From NCBI RefSeq assembly GCF_028283705.1, contig NZ_JAPWKD010000005.1, positions 124,001 through 188,000 on the forward strand: a DNA stretch of 64,000 bases. Direction: 5' to 3'. Under the pieces are notes generated by a model that worked only from the letters and a program-made list of their open reading frames with translations, did no database searches and was not told the DNA's origin. This document shows, one piece after another, positions 54,809 through 64,000 of the stretch. A program made the translations under genes and the position numbers. The stretch's first letter is position 1, and every line of letters starts with the position of its first letter. Source of the DNA: Pantoea sp. (GTDB taxonomy: Bacteria; Pseudomonadota; Gammaproteobacteria; Enterobacterales; Enterobacteriaceae).

Positions 54809-55642
54809 ATGTCTGAGAATCCCTTTTATCGTCATGGCGGCAGCTTTCATCCAGAACAGCCGTGGTTTGTGCTGAATGCCGCGCAACATTACTCGGTCAT
54901 CGCCTCAGAAAACCCGGCGATTTCACACTTTTACAGCTTCGACGTGGCGCAATCGGCGGATATGACGCTGGCTGTCCCGGATGGCTGCGTGGATATCGTG
55001 TTTGATTGCGATCCGCTCAACCCCAAAGGTCGCGTGTGCGGCACCACGCTGGAAGCGCGCGGTGCCGACATGCTGCATAACCATCATTATTTCGGCGTGC
55101 GGTTCGCGCCGGGCGTTATCCCCGATTTTCTTGACGTGATGGCAGAGGAGATCCCCGACCATGAATTCAGCTTTCTTGATGTGGTACCTGATGCCCGACT
55201 GGCGTTTGAACAAATTGTGCAAAGCCACAGCTTTTCACAGCAAATTTCGTTATTTAACGCCCACTTCACGCCACGGCTGGTGCGCAAAGCCTCATCGGTA
55301 ACGGCATCGATTATCCGTGCGATGCAGCAGCAAAAGGGCAATATTCGCGTTGATCAACTGGAAGCGCTGACCGGTTACACCTGCCGCACCATTCAGCGGC
55401 AGTTCCGCCAGGATACCGGTTTGTCGCCGAAGGCCTTTAGCCGCATTCTGCGCTGCCAGTCGGCGCTGAATAGCATCCATGCGCTGGGGGATATTTCCTT
55501 TAGCGATCTGGCATTTGACCTTGGATTTAGCGACCAGTCGCACTTCCTGCGCGAGTTTAAAAAGTTCGTCAGCACCACGCCGTGCGACTATCAACGGCGC
55601 ATTGCCCATGATGCGTTGTTCCATCGTCTGCGCTATCACTGA
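54809..55642 (+). CDS. AraC-family transcriptional regulator
   Basis: A 277-residue regulator: an N-terminal ligand domain of the DUF6597/AraC type (about 1-150) and a C-terminal double HTH (about 180-272). The HTH segments are RVDQLEALTGYTCRTIQRQF and FSDLAFDLGFSDQSHFLREF, ending TPCDYQRR. The start at MSENPFYRHG has GGAG upstream; the longer open frame covers the promoter region. It is divergent from the cyclodeaminase operon and 149 bp upstream of the APC permease on the same strand. It is the obvious candidate regulator of both. Confidence 0.88.
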   Translation: MSENPFYRHGGSFHPEQPWFVLNAAQHYSVIASENPAISHFYSFDVAQSADMTLAVPDGCVDIVFDCDPLNPKGRVCGTTLEARGADMLHNHHYFGVRFAPGVIPDFLDVMAEEIPDHEFSFLDVVPDARLAFEQIVQSHSFSQQISLFNAHFTPRLVRKASSVTASIIRAMQQQKGNIRVDQLEALTGYTCRTIQRQFRQDTGLSPKAFSRILRCQSALNSIHALGDISFSDLAFDLGFSDQSHFLREFKKFVSTTPCDYQRRIAHDALFHRLRYH

Positions 55643-55791
55643 GCACTAAAACGGTGCAGCTCTGCACCGTGGCTCTGTCCGATTTTTTCTATCCGCCGTC
55701 GTCGTCACTGAGAAATGATGCAGCGAAGTTACCTGCCTCAGGCGACGCAGAGCGCCTGAGAAATTTCACTCTCCTCATAGAGGCGCTGGCG

Positions 55792-57189
55792 ATGAACAAC
55801 GATACCGGTTTACGCAAAAATACGTTGGGCTTGTTTTCTCTGGTCTTTTTTGTGGTTGCTGCGGCATCCCCGCTGACCGGGGTGGTCGGCGGCCTGCCGG
55901 TGGCGATTATCTCCGGCAACGGCGGCGGCATTCCGGTGTTTTACATCCTGTCGTGTGTCATTTTGATGCTGTTCGCGGTGGGCTTCATCGCCATGAGCCG
56001 CCACGTCAACAATGCCGGGGCGTTCTACACCTATATCTCCAAAGGGTTGGGGGATAACTGGGGGGCCTCCGCCTCGGTGCTGGCCCTGATGGCCTACTTC
56101 TCCATCCAGATCGCCATTGTTGCCATGCTGGGTTTCTTCACCCAGCTGTTCCTTGAGGAACACCTCGGTATGCACGTTCCCTGGTGGGCGCTGAGTATGT
56201 TGTTTGCCATCATTGCCTGGATACTGGGCATCAAGCGAGTGGAGGTGGGCGGCAAGCTACTGGGCGTGTTGATGCTGGCTGAAGTCGCCATCGTGCTGCT
56301 GACCGATGTGATGTTGCTGGTGAAAAAAACCGGTCCCTTCACCTTCCAGTCATTTGAACCCTCGGTGTTTATGCAGGGCAATCTCGGTATCGCTTTTATC
56401 TTCACCATCGCTGCGTTTATCGGTTTTGAATCGACCGCGATCTACGCCGAAGAGTGCCGCGACCCGCAGAAAACCGTGCCACGCGCCACGATTTGCGCCC
56501 TGCTGCTGATCACCGCCTTTTTCTGCTTTACCAGCTGGTCGCTGGTGCAGGCCTATGGTTTTGATGAGATCGTCGCCATCGCCAGTAAAGATCCCGGCAA
56601 TTTTGTTTTCAACATTACCCGCCAGTATGTCGGCCAGTGGGCGGTGAATACCATGTCGGTGCTGCTGATCACCAGCCTGTTCGCGGCTACGCTGGCATTT
56701 CACAACAACATTTCGCGCTACATCTTTAGCATCAGCCGCGATGGCCTGATCTGGAAGGAGTTATGCCGCACCCATCCGACCAACGGCACACCGCATAATG
56801 CCAGCCATGTACACAGCGTGATCCTGCTGATGTTGCTGGCCGGTATGGGCAGCGCCGGGCTGGACCCGATGGTACATATCTTTGCCATCGGCTCTGCGGT
56901 CGCGACCCTGTGCATCCTGATTCTGCAACTCGGGGTGTCCGCTGCGGTGGTACTGTTCTTCCGCAGCAAAGCCACCGATGACAGTCGCTTGCAGGTATTC
57001 TGGGCACCACTGCTGTCGATCATCTGTATGACCATCACCATCATTCTGGTGGTGAATAACCTGCAATCACTGAGCGGCAGCGATTCCAGCGTGGTGAAGA
57101 TGATTCCGTGGTTTATCGCCGCCTGCGCCCTGGCGGGTTACGGTATGTCGCTGAAGCGTGGGATGAAACTCGCGGCAATAAAAAAATAA
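55792..57189 (+). CDS. APC-superfamily amino acid/amine permease
   Basis: A 465-residue, 12-helix APC transporter. Helix 1 holds SLVFFVVAAASPLTGVVGGL, with the substrate-binding unwound segment. GFESTAIYAEECRDPQKTVPRA follows helix 6, typical of the amino-acid/GABA-polyamine branches. The start at MNNDTGLRKNTLG is chosen because the preceding frame lacks homology and AGAGGCG lies upstream. Its neighbours suggest that it imports the amine or amino acid oxidised by the adjoining operon. Confidence 0.9.
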   Translation: MNNDTGLRKNTLGLFSLVFFVVAAASPLTGVVGGLPVAIISGNGGGIPVFYILSCVILMLFAVGFIAMSRHVNNAGAFYTYISKGLGDNWGASASVLALMAYFSIQIAIVAMLGFFTQLFLEEHLGMHVPWWALSMLFAIIAWILGIKRVEVGGKLLGVLMLAEVAIVLLTDVMLLVKKTGPFTFQSFEPSVFMQGNLGIAFIFTIAAFIGFESTAIYAEECRDPQKTVPRATICALLLITAFFCFTSWSLVQAYGFDEIVAIASKDPGNFVFNITRQYVGQWAVNTMSVLLITSLFAATLAFHNNISRYIFSISRDGLIWKELCRTHPTNGTPHNASHVHSVILLMLLAGMGSAGLDPMVHIFAIGSAVATLCILILQLGVSAAVVLFFRSKATDDSRLQVFWAPLLSIICMTITIILVVNNLQSLSGSDSSVVKMIPWFIAACALAGYGMSLKRGMKLAAIKK

Positions 57190-57219
57190 TCTGCCTTTTG
57201 CGCTCGGATTATGCCGATG

Positions 57220-58404
57220 TTATAACGCCTGCGCGCATGCCCAGGCGGAACTCCACGCCCACTGGAAGTTATACCCCCCCAGCCAGCCGGTGACGTCCAC
57301 CACCTCGCCAATAAAATACAACCCGGGCACATCGCGTGCTTCCATGGTTTTTGACGATAACAGGGTGGTATCCACACCGCCCAGCGTCACTTCTGCGGTG
57401 CGGTAGCCTTCAGTGCCGTTTGGCTGCACGCGCCACTGATGCAGCGTTTGCACCAGCTCGTTCTGCTGCTTACTGTTGAGTTGCTTCAGCGTGACATCAG
57501 GTAGCTGGTTCAGCACCTGCAACACTTCCACCAGGCGCTTCGGCAGAATTTTCGCCAGGCTGTTCTTCAGGCTGAGATTCGGATGCGCGTCGCGCTGCAC
57601 ATTAATGAAATCATCCAGCGGCGTGGCGGGGGAGAGATCCACCGTGACAAACTCGCCCGGTTGCCAGTAACTGGAGATCTGCAACACCGCCGGACCGGAC
57701 AGCCCGCGATGGGTGAATAGCATCGCCTCTTTAAAGACGGTGCCATCCTGCGCGGTGATGGTGGTGGGTAAGGCCACGCCAGACAGCGTATTCAGCTGCT
57801 CCAGCAGCGGCTTATGCAGGGTAAAGGGCACCAGCGCTGCACGCGTCGGGAACACCTTCAGACCAAACTGTTCCGCCACTTTATAACCAAAGGGCGAGGC
57901 ACCCAGCCCGGGCATCGACAACCCCCCACTGGCGATAACCAGCTTTTCCGCCTGCACGGCCATGCCGTTCAGCTGCAAGGTGTAGCCCTGCTCGTCACGC
58001 TGCACGCTCAACACTTCGCTGCGCAGCCGCAGCGTCACCTGCCCTGCCTCGCATTCCGCCAGCAGCATATCGACAATCTGCTGTGCGGAATCGTCGCAGA
58101 ACAGCTGGCCGAGGGTTTTCTCGTGGTAAGCGATAGCATGACGATTGACCAGATCGATAAAATCCCACTGGGTATAACGCGCCAGCGCGGATTTGCAGAA
58201 ATGGGGGTTGTGCGACAGGTAAGCTGCGGGTTCAGTGTACATATTGGTGAAATTACAGCGTCCGCCGCCCGACATCAGAATCTTGCGCCCGGCTTTTTTG
58301 CCGTTATCGAGCAGCAGCACACGGCGGCCACGCTGACCGGCCTGCGCAGCACAGAACATGCCAGCAGCACCTGCACCAATAATGATAACGTCAAACTTTT
58401 CCAC
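57220..58404 (-). CDS. yhiN: NAD(P)/FAD-dependent flavoprotein YhiN (HI0933/BaiN family)
   Basis: A 394-residue flavoprotein colinear with E. coli YhiN (400). The N-terminal FAD motif is FDVIIIGAGAAGMFCAAQAG, with KAGRKILMSGGGRCNFTN and MEARDVPGLYFIGEVVDVTG as strong family signatures. Function is unproven; gut homologues (BaiN) reduce bile-acid enoates. The GTG at 58402-58404 is preferred because VEKFD aligns with E. coli MERFD; another in-frame GTG lies six codons upstream (58422). It converges on the permease gene with 30 bp between them. Confidence 0.93.
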   Translation of the reverse strand: MEKFDVIIIGAGAAGMFCAAQAGQRGRRVLLLDNGKKAGRKILMSGGGRCNFTNMYTEPAAYLSHNPHFCKSALARYTQWDFIDLVNRHAIAYHEKTLGQLFCDDSAQQIVDMLLAECEAGQVTLRLRSEVLSVQRDEQGYTLQLNGMAVQAEKLVIASGGLSMPGLGASPFGYKVAEQFGLKVFPTRAALVPFTLHKPLLEQLNTLSGVALPTTITAQDGTVFKEAMLFTHRGLSGPAVLQISSYWQPGEFVTVDLSPATPLDDFINVQRDAHPNLSLKNSLAKILPKRLVEVLQVLNQLPDVTLKQLNSKQQNELVQTLHQWRVQPNGTEGYRTAEVTLGGVDTTLLSSKTMEARDVPGLYFIGEVVDVTGWLGGYNFQWAWSSAWACAQAL

Positions 58405-58645
58405 TGCTTTTACCCATTTCACCCGAAAGGCGCTGATTGTAGTGATCTGTACACAGGGGCGCCAGTGTCAAAAAATTGCCGTAAATATGTCATATTGTAA
58501 CTGACTAATATTTCGACCTTTTTCCCCTGAATTACCGTGCAGATTACAACTTTAAGTCAAAAAAAGGCTATATTTCCCTTTCCCATACAGCATGTTGTCG
58601 CGGATAATGCGCCGCGTTCATGTCCTCCTAAATGGCGTAACGTTT

Positions 58646-60145
58646 ATGCTACATCTGTTTGCTGGTCTTGACCTGAGTACCGGCCTGTTATTAGTTCTTG
58701 CTCTGCTGTTTGTATTGTTTTACGAAGCAATCAATGGCTTCCACGACACAGCCAACGCGGTTGCGACAGTTATCTACACCCGTGCGATGCGGGCGCAGCT
58801 GGCAGTTGTGATGGCGGGTGTTTTCAACTTCTTAGGTGTTTTACTGGGCGGTTTGAGTGTGGCTTATGCCATCGTTCATATGCTCCCCACCGATCTGCTA
58901 TTAAATGTTGGTTCAGCTCACGGCCTTGCCATGGTGTTCTCCATGCTGCTGGCTGCGATTATCTGGAACCTCGGCACCTGGTATCTGGGTCTGCCGGCGT
59001 CCAGCTCCCACACCCTGATTGGTGCCATTATTGGTATTGGTCTCACCAATGCCCTGATGACCGGGACTTCGGTAGTTGACGCGCTCAACCTGCCTAAAGT
59101 TCTCAACATCTTCCTTTCTCTGATCCTGTCTCCGATTGTCGGTATGGTGATTGCCGGTAGCCTGATTTTCCTGTTACGGCGCTACTGGAGCGGGACCAAA
59201 AAACGCTCACGCACCCATATGACACCGGCGGAACGCGAGAAAATCGACGGCAAGAAAAAGCCGCCGTTCTGGACCCGGATCGCCCTGATTGTCTCCGCCA
59301 TTGGCGTGAGCTATTCACACGGCGCGAACGATGGTCAGAAAGGCATTGGCCTGATCATGCTGGTGCTGATTGGCGTCGCGCCTGCGGGTTTTGTGGTGAA
59401 CATCAATGCGTCCGGTTATGACATCTCCCGTACGCGTGATGCAGTAAATCATCTGGAGCAGTTTTATCAGCAGCACAACAACGCGCTGACGCACATCGTG
59501 CAGATGGCGCCACCGGCGGTGCCTGCGCCAGAAGAAACCACCAGCGGGCCGCATGAGTTTCACTGCGACAGTACCCGTGCGCTGCCTGCCATTCAGCGTG
59601 CACAGGGTTTGCTCAACAACCTGCAAAGCTACGATCAGCTGACGGTTGACCAGCGTAGCCAGATGCGCCGTCTGCTGCTGTGTATCTCCGATACCGCCGA
59701 TAAAGCCGCGAAGCTGCCGGAAACCAGCGCTGACGATCAGCGTTTCCTGAATAAGCTGAAAGGTGACCTGCTGGGTACGGTCGAGTATGCTCCAATCTGG
59801 ATCATCATGGCCGTGGCGATGGCACTGGGTATCGGCACCATGATTGGCTGGCGTCGTGTTGCCACCACCATCGGTGAGAAAATTGGCAAAAAAGGCATGA
59901 CCTATGCCCAAGGCATGTCGGCGCAGGTTACGGCCGCCGTCTCCATTGGTATTGCCAGCTATACCGGGATGCCGGTCTCCACGACGCATATTTTGTCGTC
60001 GTCAGTAGCCGGAACCATGCTGGTTGATGGTGGTGGCCTGCAAAGCCGCACCATTAAGAATATCGCGATGGCGTGGGTGTTCACCCTGCCGGTGTGTATT
60101 CTGCTTTCCGGTTCACTGTACTGGATTGCCCTGAAACTGGTGTAA
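58646..60145 (+). CDS. pitA: Low-affinity inorganic phosphate transporter PitA
   Basis: A 499-residue H+/metal-phosphate symporter of the inner membrane, exactly the E. coli length. It has [20 protein letters not shown] in the first half and [20 protein letters not shown] in the second, the inverted PiT signatures. A hydrophilic loop lies between (about 225-395). The start [10 protein letters not shown] is chosen by E. coli homology; an in-frame ATG 18 codons upstream is less likely. It imports metal-phosphate complexes, including zinc. Confidence 0.96.
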   Translation: MLHLFAGLDLSTGLLLVLALLFVLFYEAINGFHDTANAVATVIYTRAMRAQLAVVMAGVFNFLGVLLGGLSVAYAIVHMLPTDLLLNVGSAHGLAMVFSMLLAAIIWNLGTWYLGLPASSSHTLIGAIIGIGLTNALMTGTSVVDALNLPKVLNIFLSLILSPIVGMVIAGSLIFLLRRYWSGTKKRSRTHMTPAEREKIDGKKKPPFWTRIALIVSAIGVSYSHGANDGQKGIGLIMLVLIGVAPAGFVVNINASGYDISRTRDAVNHLEQFYQQHNNALTHIVQMAPPAVPAPEETTSGPHEFHCDSTRALPAIQRAQGLLNNLQSYDQLTVDQRSQMRRLLLCISDTADKAAKLPETSADDQRFLNKLKGDLLGTVEYAPIWIIMAVAMALGIGTMIGWRRVATTIGEKIGKKGMTYAQGMSAQVTAAVSIGIASYTGMPVSTTHILSSSVAGTMLVDGGGLQSRTIKNIAMAWVFTLPVCILLSGSLYWIALKLV

Positions 60146-60166
60146 TCACGCCGGACCAGACCCTTG

Positions 60167-60195
60167 AAGGGCGACAGCAATGTCGCCCTTTTTTT
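60167..60195 (+). terminator. Rho-independent terminator of pitA
   Basis: AAGGGCGACA (60167-60176), loop GCAA, TGTCGCCCTT (60181-60190), then TTTTT. It touches the stop codon of the convergent uspB gene. Confidence 0.92.
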
Positions 60196-60529
60196 ATTGC
60201 CAGAGGGCCATCGCGATCAGGCTGACCACCACCAAACCACACAAGCCGCTGGTCAGGATAAATTGCCCGCGCACCCGTTCACAGCGCCGGATAAATTCAT
60301 CGTCATGATGATCACGATAACGTTTCTCCCAGATATAGCGCACCAGGCGCACCTGTTTGCTGGGCTGGCCGTGCGAAGTAAAGAAACCGGCACCATCCAC
60401 ATATTGATACAGCAGCGGGTCGCAACCGCGTAGCACCGCCAGTAACGAGCGCAGAGAAGAGAAGTAGCGCGCCATATTCACCAGACAAACCACACACAGA
60501 GCCCAAAAAAGCGCGATAGTGCTGATCAT
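60194..60529 (-). CDS. uspB: Universal stress protein B (UspB)
   Basis: A 111-residue inner-membrane protein, the E. coli length, with helices at about 5-22 and 90-108. It begins [20 protein letters not shown] and carries [20 protein letters not shown] between the helices. It is needed for ethanol tolerance in stationary phase and is sigma-S dependent in E. coli. The start has the Shine-Dalgarno GGGAGGGG. The open frame extends upstream but without homology. Confidence 0.95.
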   Translation of the reverse strand: MISTIALFWALCVVCLVNMARYFSSLRSLLAVLRGCDPLLYQYVDGAGFFTSHGQPSKQVRLVRYIWEKRYRDHHDDEFIRRCERVRGQFILTSGLCGLVVVSLIAMALWQ

Positions 60530-60950
60530 GATCCCCTCCCGGCTGGAGCCGCGGAGACGCGCACAGCGGGGTAACGCTGACAACGCCCCACGAGAAAGCC
60601 TTCCACTGAATGAATCGAATTGCATTGTTGTTTTGCGAGCCGAGCGGTCCGTACCAGCAACAATGTGACCGCCATTTTCAGTGTAGGAGATCTGGTAAAA
60701 ATTTTTCCAGCGATGATTTTCGTTCACAGCGAGAGAAAAAAGAGATAACACTTGATCTGTCTCACAGGCGCACCGCGCCTTGCAGCATTTGTTAACAACT
60801 CTGGCTATACTGAAACCATAACAATAAACCGCCTGCAGGGCATAAATCTCGATGGGTGGCGCTTATCGCCGTTATGCGCAAAGGATTTCGCCAGCCGTGA
60901 CGTGGCAGGAATTCGGGTTGCCCCCAGAATCTTGTGAAAGGAGTTATATC
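60530..60950. promoter_or_regulatory. 421-bp divergent uspB/uspA promoter region
   Basis: No gene is seen. CTATACT at 60805-60811 is a good sigma-S/sigma-70 extended -10 element directed toward uspA, with no clear -35. Transcription from there would give a leader of about 135 nt. Stationary-phase and stress control of both genes is known in E. coli. Confidence 0.45.
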
Positions 60951-61385
60951 ATGGCTTATAAACACATCCTGATTGCAGTAGACCTTTCCCCGGAAAGCCA
61001 GTTGCTGGTTGATAAAGCGGTCTCACTGGCTCGTCCTTACGAGGCGAAAATCTCCCTTATCCACGTTGATGTGAACTATTCAGACCTCTACACCGGGCTG
61101 ATTGACGTCAATCTGGGGGATATGCAGAAACGTATCTCTGAAGAGACGCATACCGCGCTGAAAGAGCTTTCGACCAACGCCGGTTATCCCATCAGTGAAA
61201 CCCTGAGCGGTAGCGGCGATCTCGGCCAGGTGCTGGTGGATGCGATTAGAAAATATGACGTGGATTTGGTGGTCTGTGGCCACCATCAGGACTTCTGGAG
61301 CAAACTGATGTCGTCAGCGCGTCAGCTGATTAATACGGTACATATCGATATGTTGATTGTGCCGCTGCATGATGACGACGAATAA
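60951..61385 (+). CDS. uspA: Universal stress protein A (UspA)
   Basis: A 144-residue cytoplasmic UspA-fold protein, same length as in E. coli. It begins [20 protein letters not shown]. The sequence [19 protein letters not shown] replaces the ATP-binding G2xG9xGS motif, as in UspA-type (non-ATP-binding) members. Induced by growth arrest in E. coli. Strong Shine-Dalgarno AAAGGAG. Confidence 0.96.
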   Translation: MAYKHILIAVDLSPESQLLVDKAVSLARPYEAKISLIHVDVNYSDLYTGLIDVNLGDMQKRISEETHTALKELSTNAGYPISETLSGSGDLGQVLVDAIRKYDVDLVVCGHHQDFWSKLMSSARQLINTVHIDMLIVPLHDDDE

Positions 61386-61417
61386 CAAATCAGGCCGGGA
61401 AACCGGCCTGATTTGTT
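61384..61417 (+). terminator. Terminator hairpin of uspA
   Basis: AACAAATCAGGCCGG (61384-61398), loop GAAA, CCGGCCTGATTTGTT (61403-61417): a perfect 15-bp stem with a stable GNRA loop, starting inside the stop codon. The AAC/GTT ends allow action on either strand. Confidence 0.85.
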
Positions 61418-61418
61418 A

Positions 61419-61490
61419 TAGCGGCGCGATTTATCGCGCGGGTTTTCCCGCATCACGCACAGGATTGCGCGATAAATCGCGCCGCTACGG
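61419..61490. repeat. REP-like palindrome pair, copy 6 (best-preserved)
   Basis: ATAGCGGCGCGATTTATCGC begins at 61418-61419. The inverted unit CGATAAATCGCGCCGCTAC ends at 61488. The spacer is GGGTTTTCCCGCATCACGCA-like. The two arms can pair over about 21 bp. It fills the space between uspA and the convergent rsmJ. Confidence 0.85.
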
Positions 61491-61502
61491 AATCTACAGG
61501 CA

Positions 61503-62252
61503 TCAGCCAAGCGGTGGATAGATATCAAAACGATGGCTTTTGGTGACCACTGCTGACTGCGTCACCACGCCCGCTAACGGCGGTGCGTAATCCGGACGCT
61601 TCACCACAATACGTTTCTTCGCCAGACGGCGCGCCGGTTCCAGCAACGCATCCGCATCCTCATCCGCCCCGACCAGCGACTGAAACACCCGCATCTCCTT
61701 TTTCACCATGGCGCTTTTCTGCCGGTGTGGATACATCGGGTCGAGATACACCACATCAGGCGCAGGTGTAATCTCGCTCAGTGCCTGCTGGCTCACCACA
61801 TGCAGCAACGTCAATCGCTCACGCAGCCAGCCGCCGATCTCAGGGTCGTCATAGCCACGGCGCAAGCCATCTTCCAGTAACGCCGCCACCACCGGATGAC
61901 GCTCCAGCATGCGCACCCGGCACCCCAGTGCCGCCAGCACGAAAGCATCGCGCCCCAGGCCTGCGGTGGCATCGACCACATCCGGCAGGTAATCGCCCTT
62001 GATGCCCACCGCTTTCGCCACCGCCTCGCCACGTCCACCGCCAAAGCGACGGCGATGTGCCATCGCGCCAGAAACGAAATCGACAAAAATGCCGCCCAGT
62101 TTTGGCTCATCGCGTTTACGCAGCTCAAGATGGCTGGCCGTCAGCACCAGCGCAAGCCCGGAATCTTCGTCCTGTTCCAGCCCCCAGCGTTGCGCCAGAA
62201 GTAATAAGGCACCGTCTCCGGTGCCTGTTTCGTCAACTAAACCGATTTTCAC
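61503..62252 (-). CDS. rsmJ: 16S rRNA (guanine-1516-N2)-methyltransferase RsmJ
   Basis: A 249-residue SAM-dependent methyltransferase, length as E. coli RsmJ (YhiQ). [19 protein letters not shown] is the SAM motif I, and [20 protein letters not shown] carries the catalytic DPMYP loop. It methylates G1516 of 16S rRNA. It starts eight bases after the prlC stop, so the two are cotranscribed. Confidence 0.95.
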   Translation of the reverse strand: MKIGLVDETGTGDGALLLLAQRWGLEQDEDSGLALVLTASHLELRKRDEPKLGGIFVDFVSGAMAHRRRFGGGRGEAVAKAVGIKGDYLPDVVDATAGLGRDAFVLAALGCRVRMLERHPVVAALLEDGLRRGYDDPEIGGWLRERLTLLHVVSQQALSEITPAPDVVYLDPMYPHRQKSAMVKKEMRVFQSLVGADEDADALLEPARRLAKKRIVVKRPDYAPPLAGVVTQSAVVTKSHRFDIYPPLG

Positions 62253-62260
62253 AGGCCGGC

Positions 62261-64000
62261 TTATCCCTGAATCCCGTAATGTTCCAGCATCGCATCCAGC
62301 TGCGGTTCACGGCCACGGAAGCGTTTGAACAGCTCCATCGGCTCCTCAGAACCACCACGCGTCAGGATATTGTCGAGGAACGACTGACCGGTTTCGCGGT
62401 TGAAGATACCCTCTTCTTCGAAGCGTGAGTAAGCATCAGCAGCCAGCACGTCGGCCCACAGATAGCTGTAATAACCTGCGGCATAGCCGCCAGCAAATAC
62501 GTGGCTGAAGGCGTGCGGGAAACGGCCCCATTCCGGGCTGGGTACCACGGCAACCTGCTTTTTCACTTCGCGCAGGGTTTCGAGGATTTTTGCGCCCTGC
62601 TCAGGATTGAACTCGGTATGCAGACGGAAATCGAACAGGCCGAACTCCAGCTGACGCAGGATAAACAGCGCTGCCTGATAGTTTTTCGCCGCCAGCATTT
62701 TATCCAGCAGTTCTTTCGGCAACGGCTCGCCGGTTTCATAGTGACCGGAGATAAACGCCAGCGCCTCCGGCTCCCAGCACCAGTTCTCCATAAACTGGCT
62801 CGGCAGCTCCACCGCATCCCACGGCACACCGCTGATACCGGACACGCCCGGGGTTTCGATACGCGTCAGCATATGATGCAGACCGTGGCCGAACTCGTGG
62901 AACAGGGTAATCACTTCATCGTGGGTGAACAGCGCCGGTTTGCCCTGCACCGGGCGGTTGAAGTTACAGGTGAGATACGCCACCGGTTTTTGCAGGCTGC
63001 CATCGGCTTTGCGCATCTGGCCGACACAGTCGTCCATCCACGCACCACCGCGTTTGTGTTCGCGGGCATACAGGTCAAGATAGAAACTGCCGCGCAGTTC
63101 GCCGCTTTCATCGAACAGGTCGAAGAAACGCACGTCCGGGTGGTAAACATCCACATCTTTGCGCTCTTTCGCGCTGATACCGTAGATGCGTTTCACCACC
63201 TCAAACAGGCCGCTCACCGCACGCTCTTCCGGGAAGTACGGACGCAGCTGCTCATCGCTGATGGTGTACAGATGCTGTTTCTGTTTTTCACCGTAGTACG
63301 TCAGGTCCCACGGGTTCATTTCGTCAACGCCAAACTCTTTTTTAGCGAAGGCACGCAGCTGGGCGAGTTCTTTTTCCCCCTGCGGGCGAGCGCGTTTTGC
63401 CAGGTCGGTCAGGAAGTCGATCACCTGAGACGGGCTTTCCGCCATTTTGGTTGCCAGCGATTTGTCCGCGAAGGAGTCGAAGCCCAGCAGCTGAGCCAGC
63501 TCGTGACGCAGCGCCAGTTCCTCGGCCATTACCGGGCCGTTGTCCCATTTACCGGCATTCGGGCCTTGCTCGGAAGCACGGGTGGAGTACGCGCGGTACA
63601 ACTCTTCACGCAGCGCAGCGTTGTCGCAGTAAGTCATCACCGGCAGATAGCTCGGGATATCCAGCGTCAGCAGCCAGCCTTGCTGCTCTTTGGCTTCTGC
63701 CTGGGCTTTGGCCGCCGCCAGCGCACTTTCCGGCATCCCCGCCAGTTCCGCTTCGTCGGTAATCAGCTTGCTCCAGCCCATGGTGGCATCGAGCACGTTG
63801 TTGCTATAGGTTGACCCCAGTTCAGACAGGCGCGCCGCGATGGCGCCGTAGCGTTTCTGTTTTTCTTTATCGAGGCCGATACCGGACAGCTCGAAATCAC
63901 GCAGGCTGTTATCCACCACTTTTTTCTGCGCGATATCCAGCGCAGCGTAGTTATCGCCCTGCTTCAGGTTGACGTAAGCCTGATACAACCCTTCATGCTG
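62261..64000 (-). CDS. prlC: Oligopeptidase A PrlC, N-terminus outside the window
   Basis: About 579 C-terminal residues of an M3 metallopeptidase (E. coli PrlC has 680), reading without a stop to the right edge. The zinc motif HEFGHGLHH is in [20 protein letters not shown], with the third Glu ligand downstream. [12 protein letters not shown] and [20 protein letters not shown] are family signatures. It degrades signal peptides and short peptides in the cytoplasm. It heads the prlC-rsmJ operon. Confidence 0.96.
   Translation of the reverse strand, partial: QHEGLYQAYVNLKQGDNYAALDIAQKKVVDNSLRDFELSGIGLDKEKQKRYGAIAARLSELGSTYSNNVLDATMGWSKLITDEAELAGMPESALAAAKAQAEAKEQQGWLLTLDIPSYLPVMTYCDNAALREELYRAYSTRASEQGPNAGKWDNGPVMAEELALRHELAQLLGFDSFADKSLATKMAESPSQVIDFLTDLAKRARPQGEKELAQLRAFAKKEFGVDEMNPWDLTYYGEKQKQHLYTISDEQLRPYFPEERAVSGLFEVVKRIYGISAKERKDVDVYHPDVRFFDLFDESGELRGSFYLDLYAREHKRGGAWMDDCVGQMRKADGSLQKPVAYLTCNFNRPVQGKPALFTHDEVITLFHEFGHGLHHMLTRIETPGVSGISGVPWDAVELPSQFMENWCWEPEALAFISGHYETGEPLPKELLDKMLAAKNYQAALFILRQLEFGLFDFRLHTEFNPEQGAKILETLREVKKQVAVVPSPEWGRFPHAFSHVFAGGYAAGYYSYLWADVLAADAYSRFEEEGIFNRETGQSFLDNILTRGGSEEPMELFKRFRGREPQLDAMLEHYGIQG

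Noticed and set aside
62501..63814. 437-codon open frame on the plus strand
   Set aside because: It lies opposite prlC, whose HEFGH motif and homology are certain. The frame is rich in His/Gln/Arg/Phe from antisense reading of GC-rich codons and has no recognisable domain.
1..64000. CRISPR arrays, tRNA or rRNA genes, insertion sequences, prophage
   Set aside because: No regular direct repeats with spacers, no cloverleaf or rRNA-like stretch, and no transposase, integrase or phage gene was recognised.

Overview
The window looks like a chromosomal segment of an Enterobacterales member, most likely a Pantoea/Erwinia-type (Erwiniaceae) bacterium. Several blocks match the E. coli malPQ/glp/usp/prlC neighbourhood almost residue for residue (bioH-gntX-nfuA, malQ-malP, glpR-glpG-glpE / glpD, yhiN-pitA-uspB-uspA-rsmJ-prlC). 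Between them lie large blocks that E. coli K-12 lacks here. Base composition is GC-rich, and no tRNA, rRNA, CRISPR array or insertion sequence was seen.

Layout. 1-4.5 kb: end of tex, a GH13_18 glycoside phosphorylase where E. coli has feoABC, a DUF1471 protein, bioH, gntX, nfuA. 4.5-12.9 kb: malQ-malP, then glpR-glpG-glpE divergent from glpD behind a GlpR-type operator; malT is not present. 12.9-13.3 kb: an internally deleted DUF817 membrane-protein pseudogene. 13.3-32.9 kb: a myo-inositol catabolic locus (iolE, iolG, iolD / iolC, an RpiR-type regulator, iolB, iolA, an IolI-like isomerase), interrupted by a LysR regulator, a peptide-type ABC transporter and a CocE/X-Pro peptidase-like hydrolase. 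TGAAAT/ATTTCA inverted repeats occur in front of the iol units. 33-37.8 kb: yhhS and a ferric-type ABC importer. 37.9-43.6 kb: an unusual 974-residue protein with eight tandem HTH-like repeats and a SET-like methyltransferase domain, divergent from a CSS-EAL phosphodiesterase that overlaps a D-2-hydroxyacid dehydrogenase. 43.9-50.2 kb: proP, hemB, a GAF-GGDEF cyclase, a secreted hydrolase, a MarA-like regulator with a Cys-rich tail, a second DUF1471 protein and a small membrane-anchored protein. 50.3-51.7 kb: divergent rcnA/rcnR. 51.7-57.2 kb: an amine/amino-acid oxidation cluster (DAO-type flavoprotein, RidA, ornithine-cyclodeaminase homologue, AraC regulator, APC permease). 57.2-64 kb: yhiN, pitA, uspB, uspA, rsmJ and the 5'-truncated prlC.

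How the genes work together. The iol genes provide every step from myo-inositol to methylmalonate-semialdehyde oxidation, with a DUF2090 domain fused to IolC as a candidate aldolase; an inositol transporter is not obvious here. The two c-di-GMP enzymes (one EAL, one GGDEF) are separate units. A REP-like palindrome (core CGATAAATCGCGCCGCTAC) recurs at six intergenic sites. One copy supplies the stop codon of the SET/HTH-repeat gene, which is the most novel object in the window.
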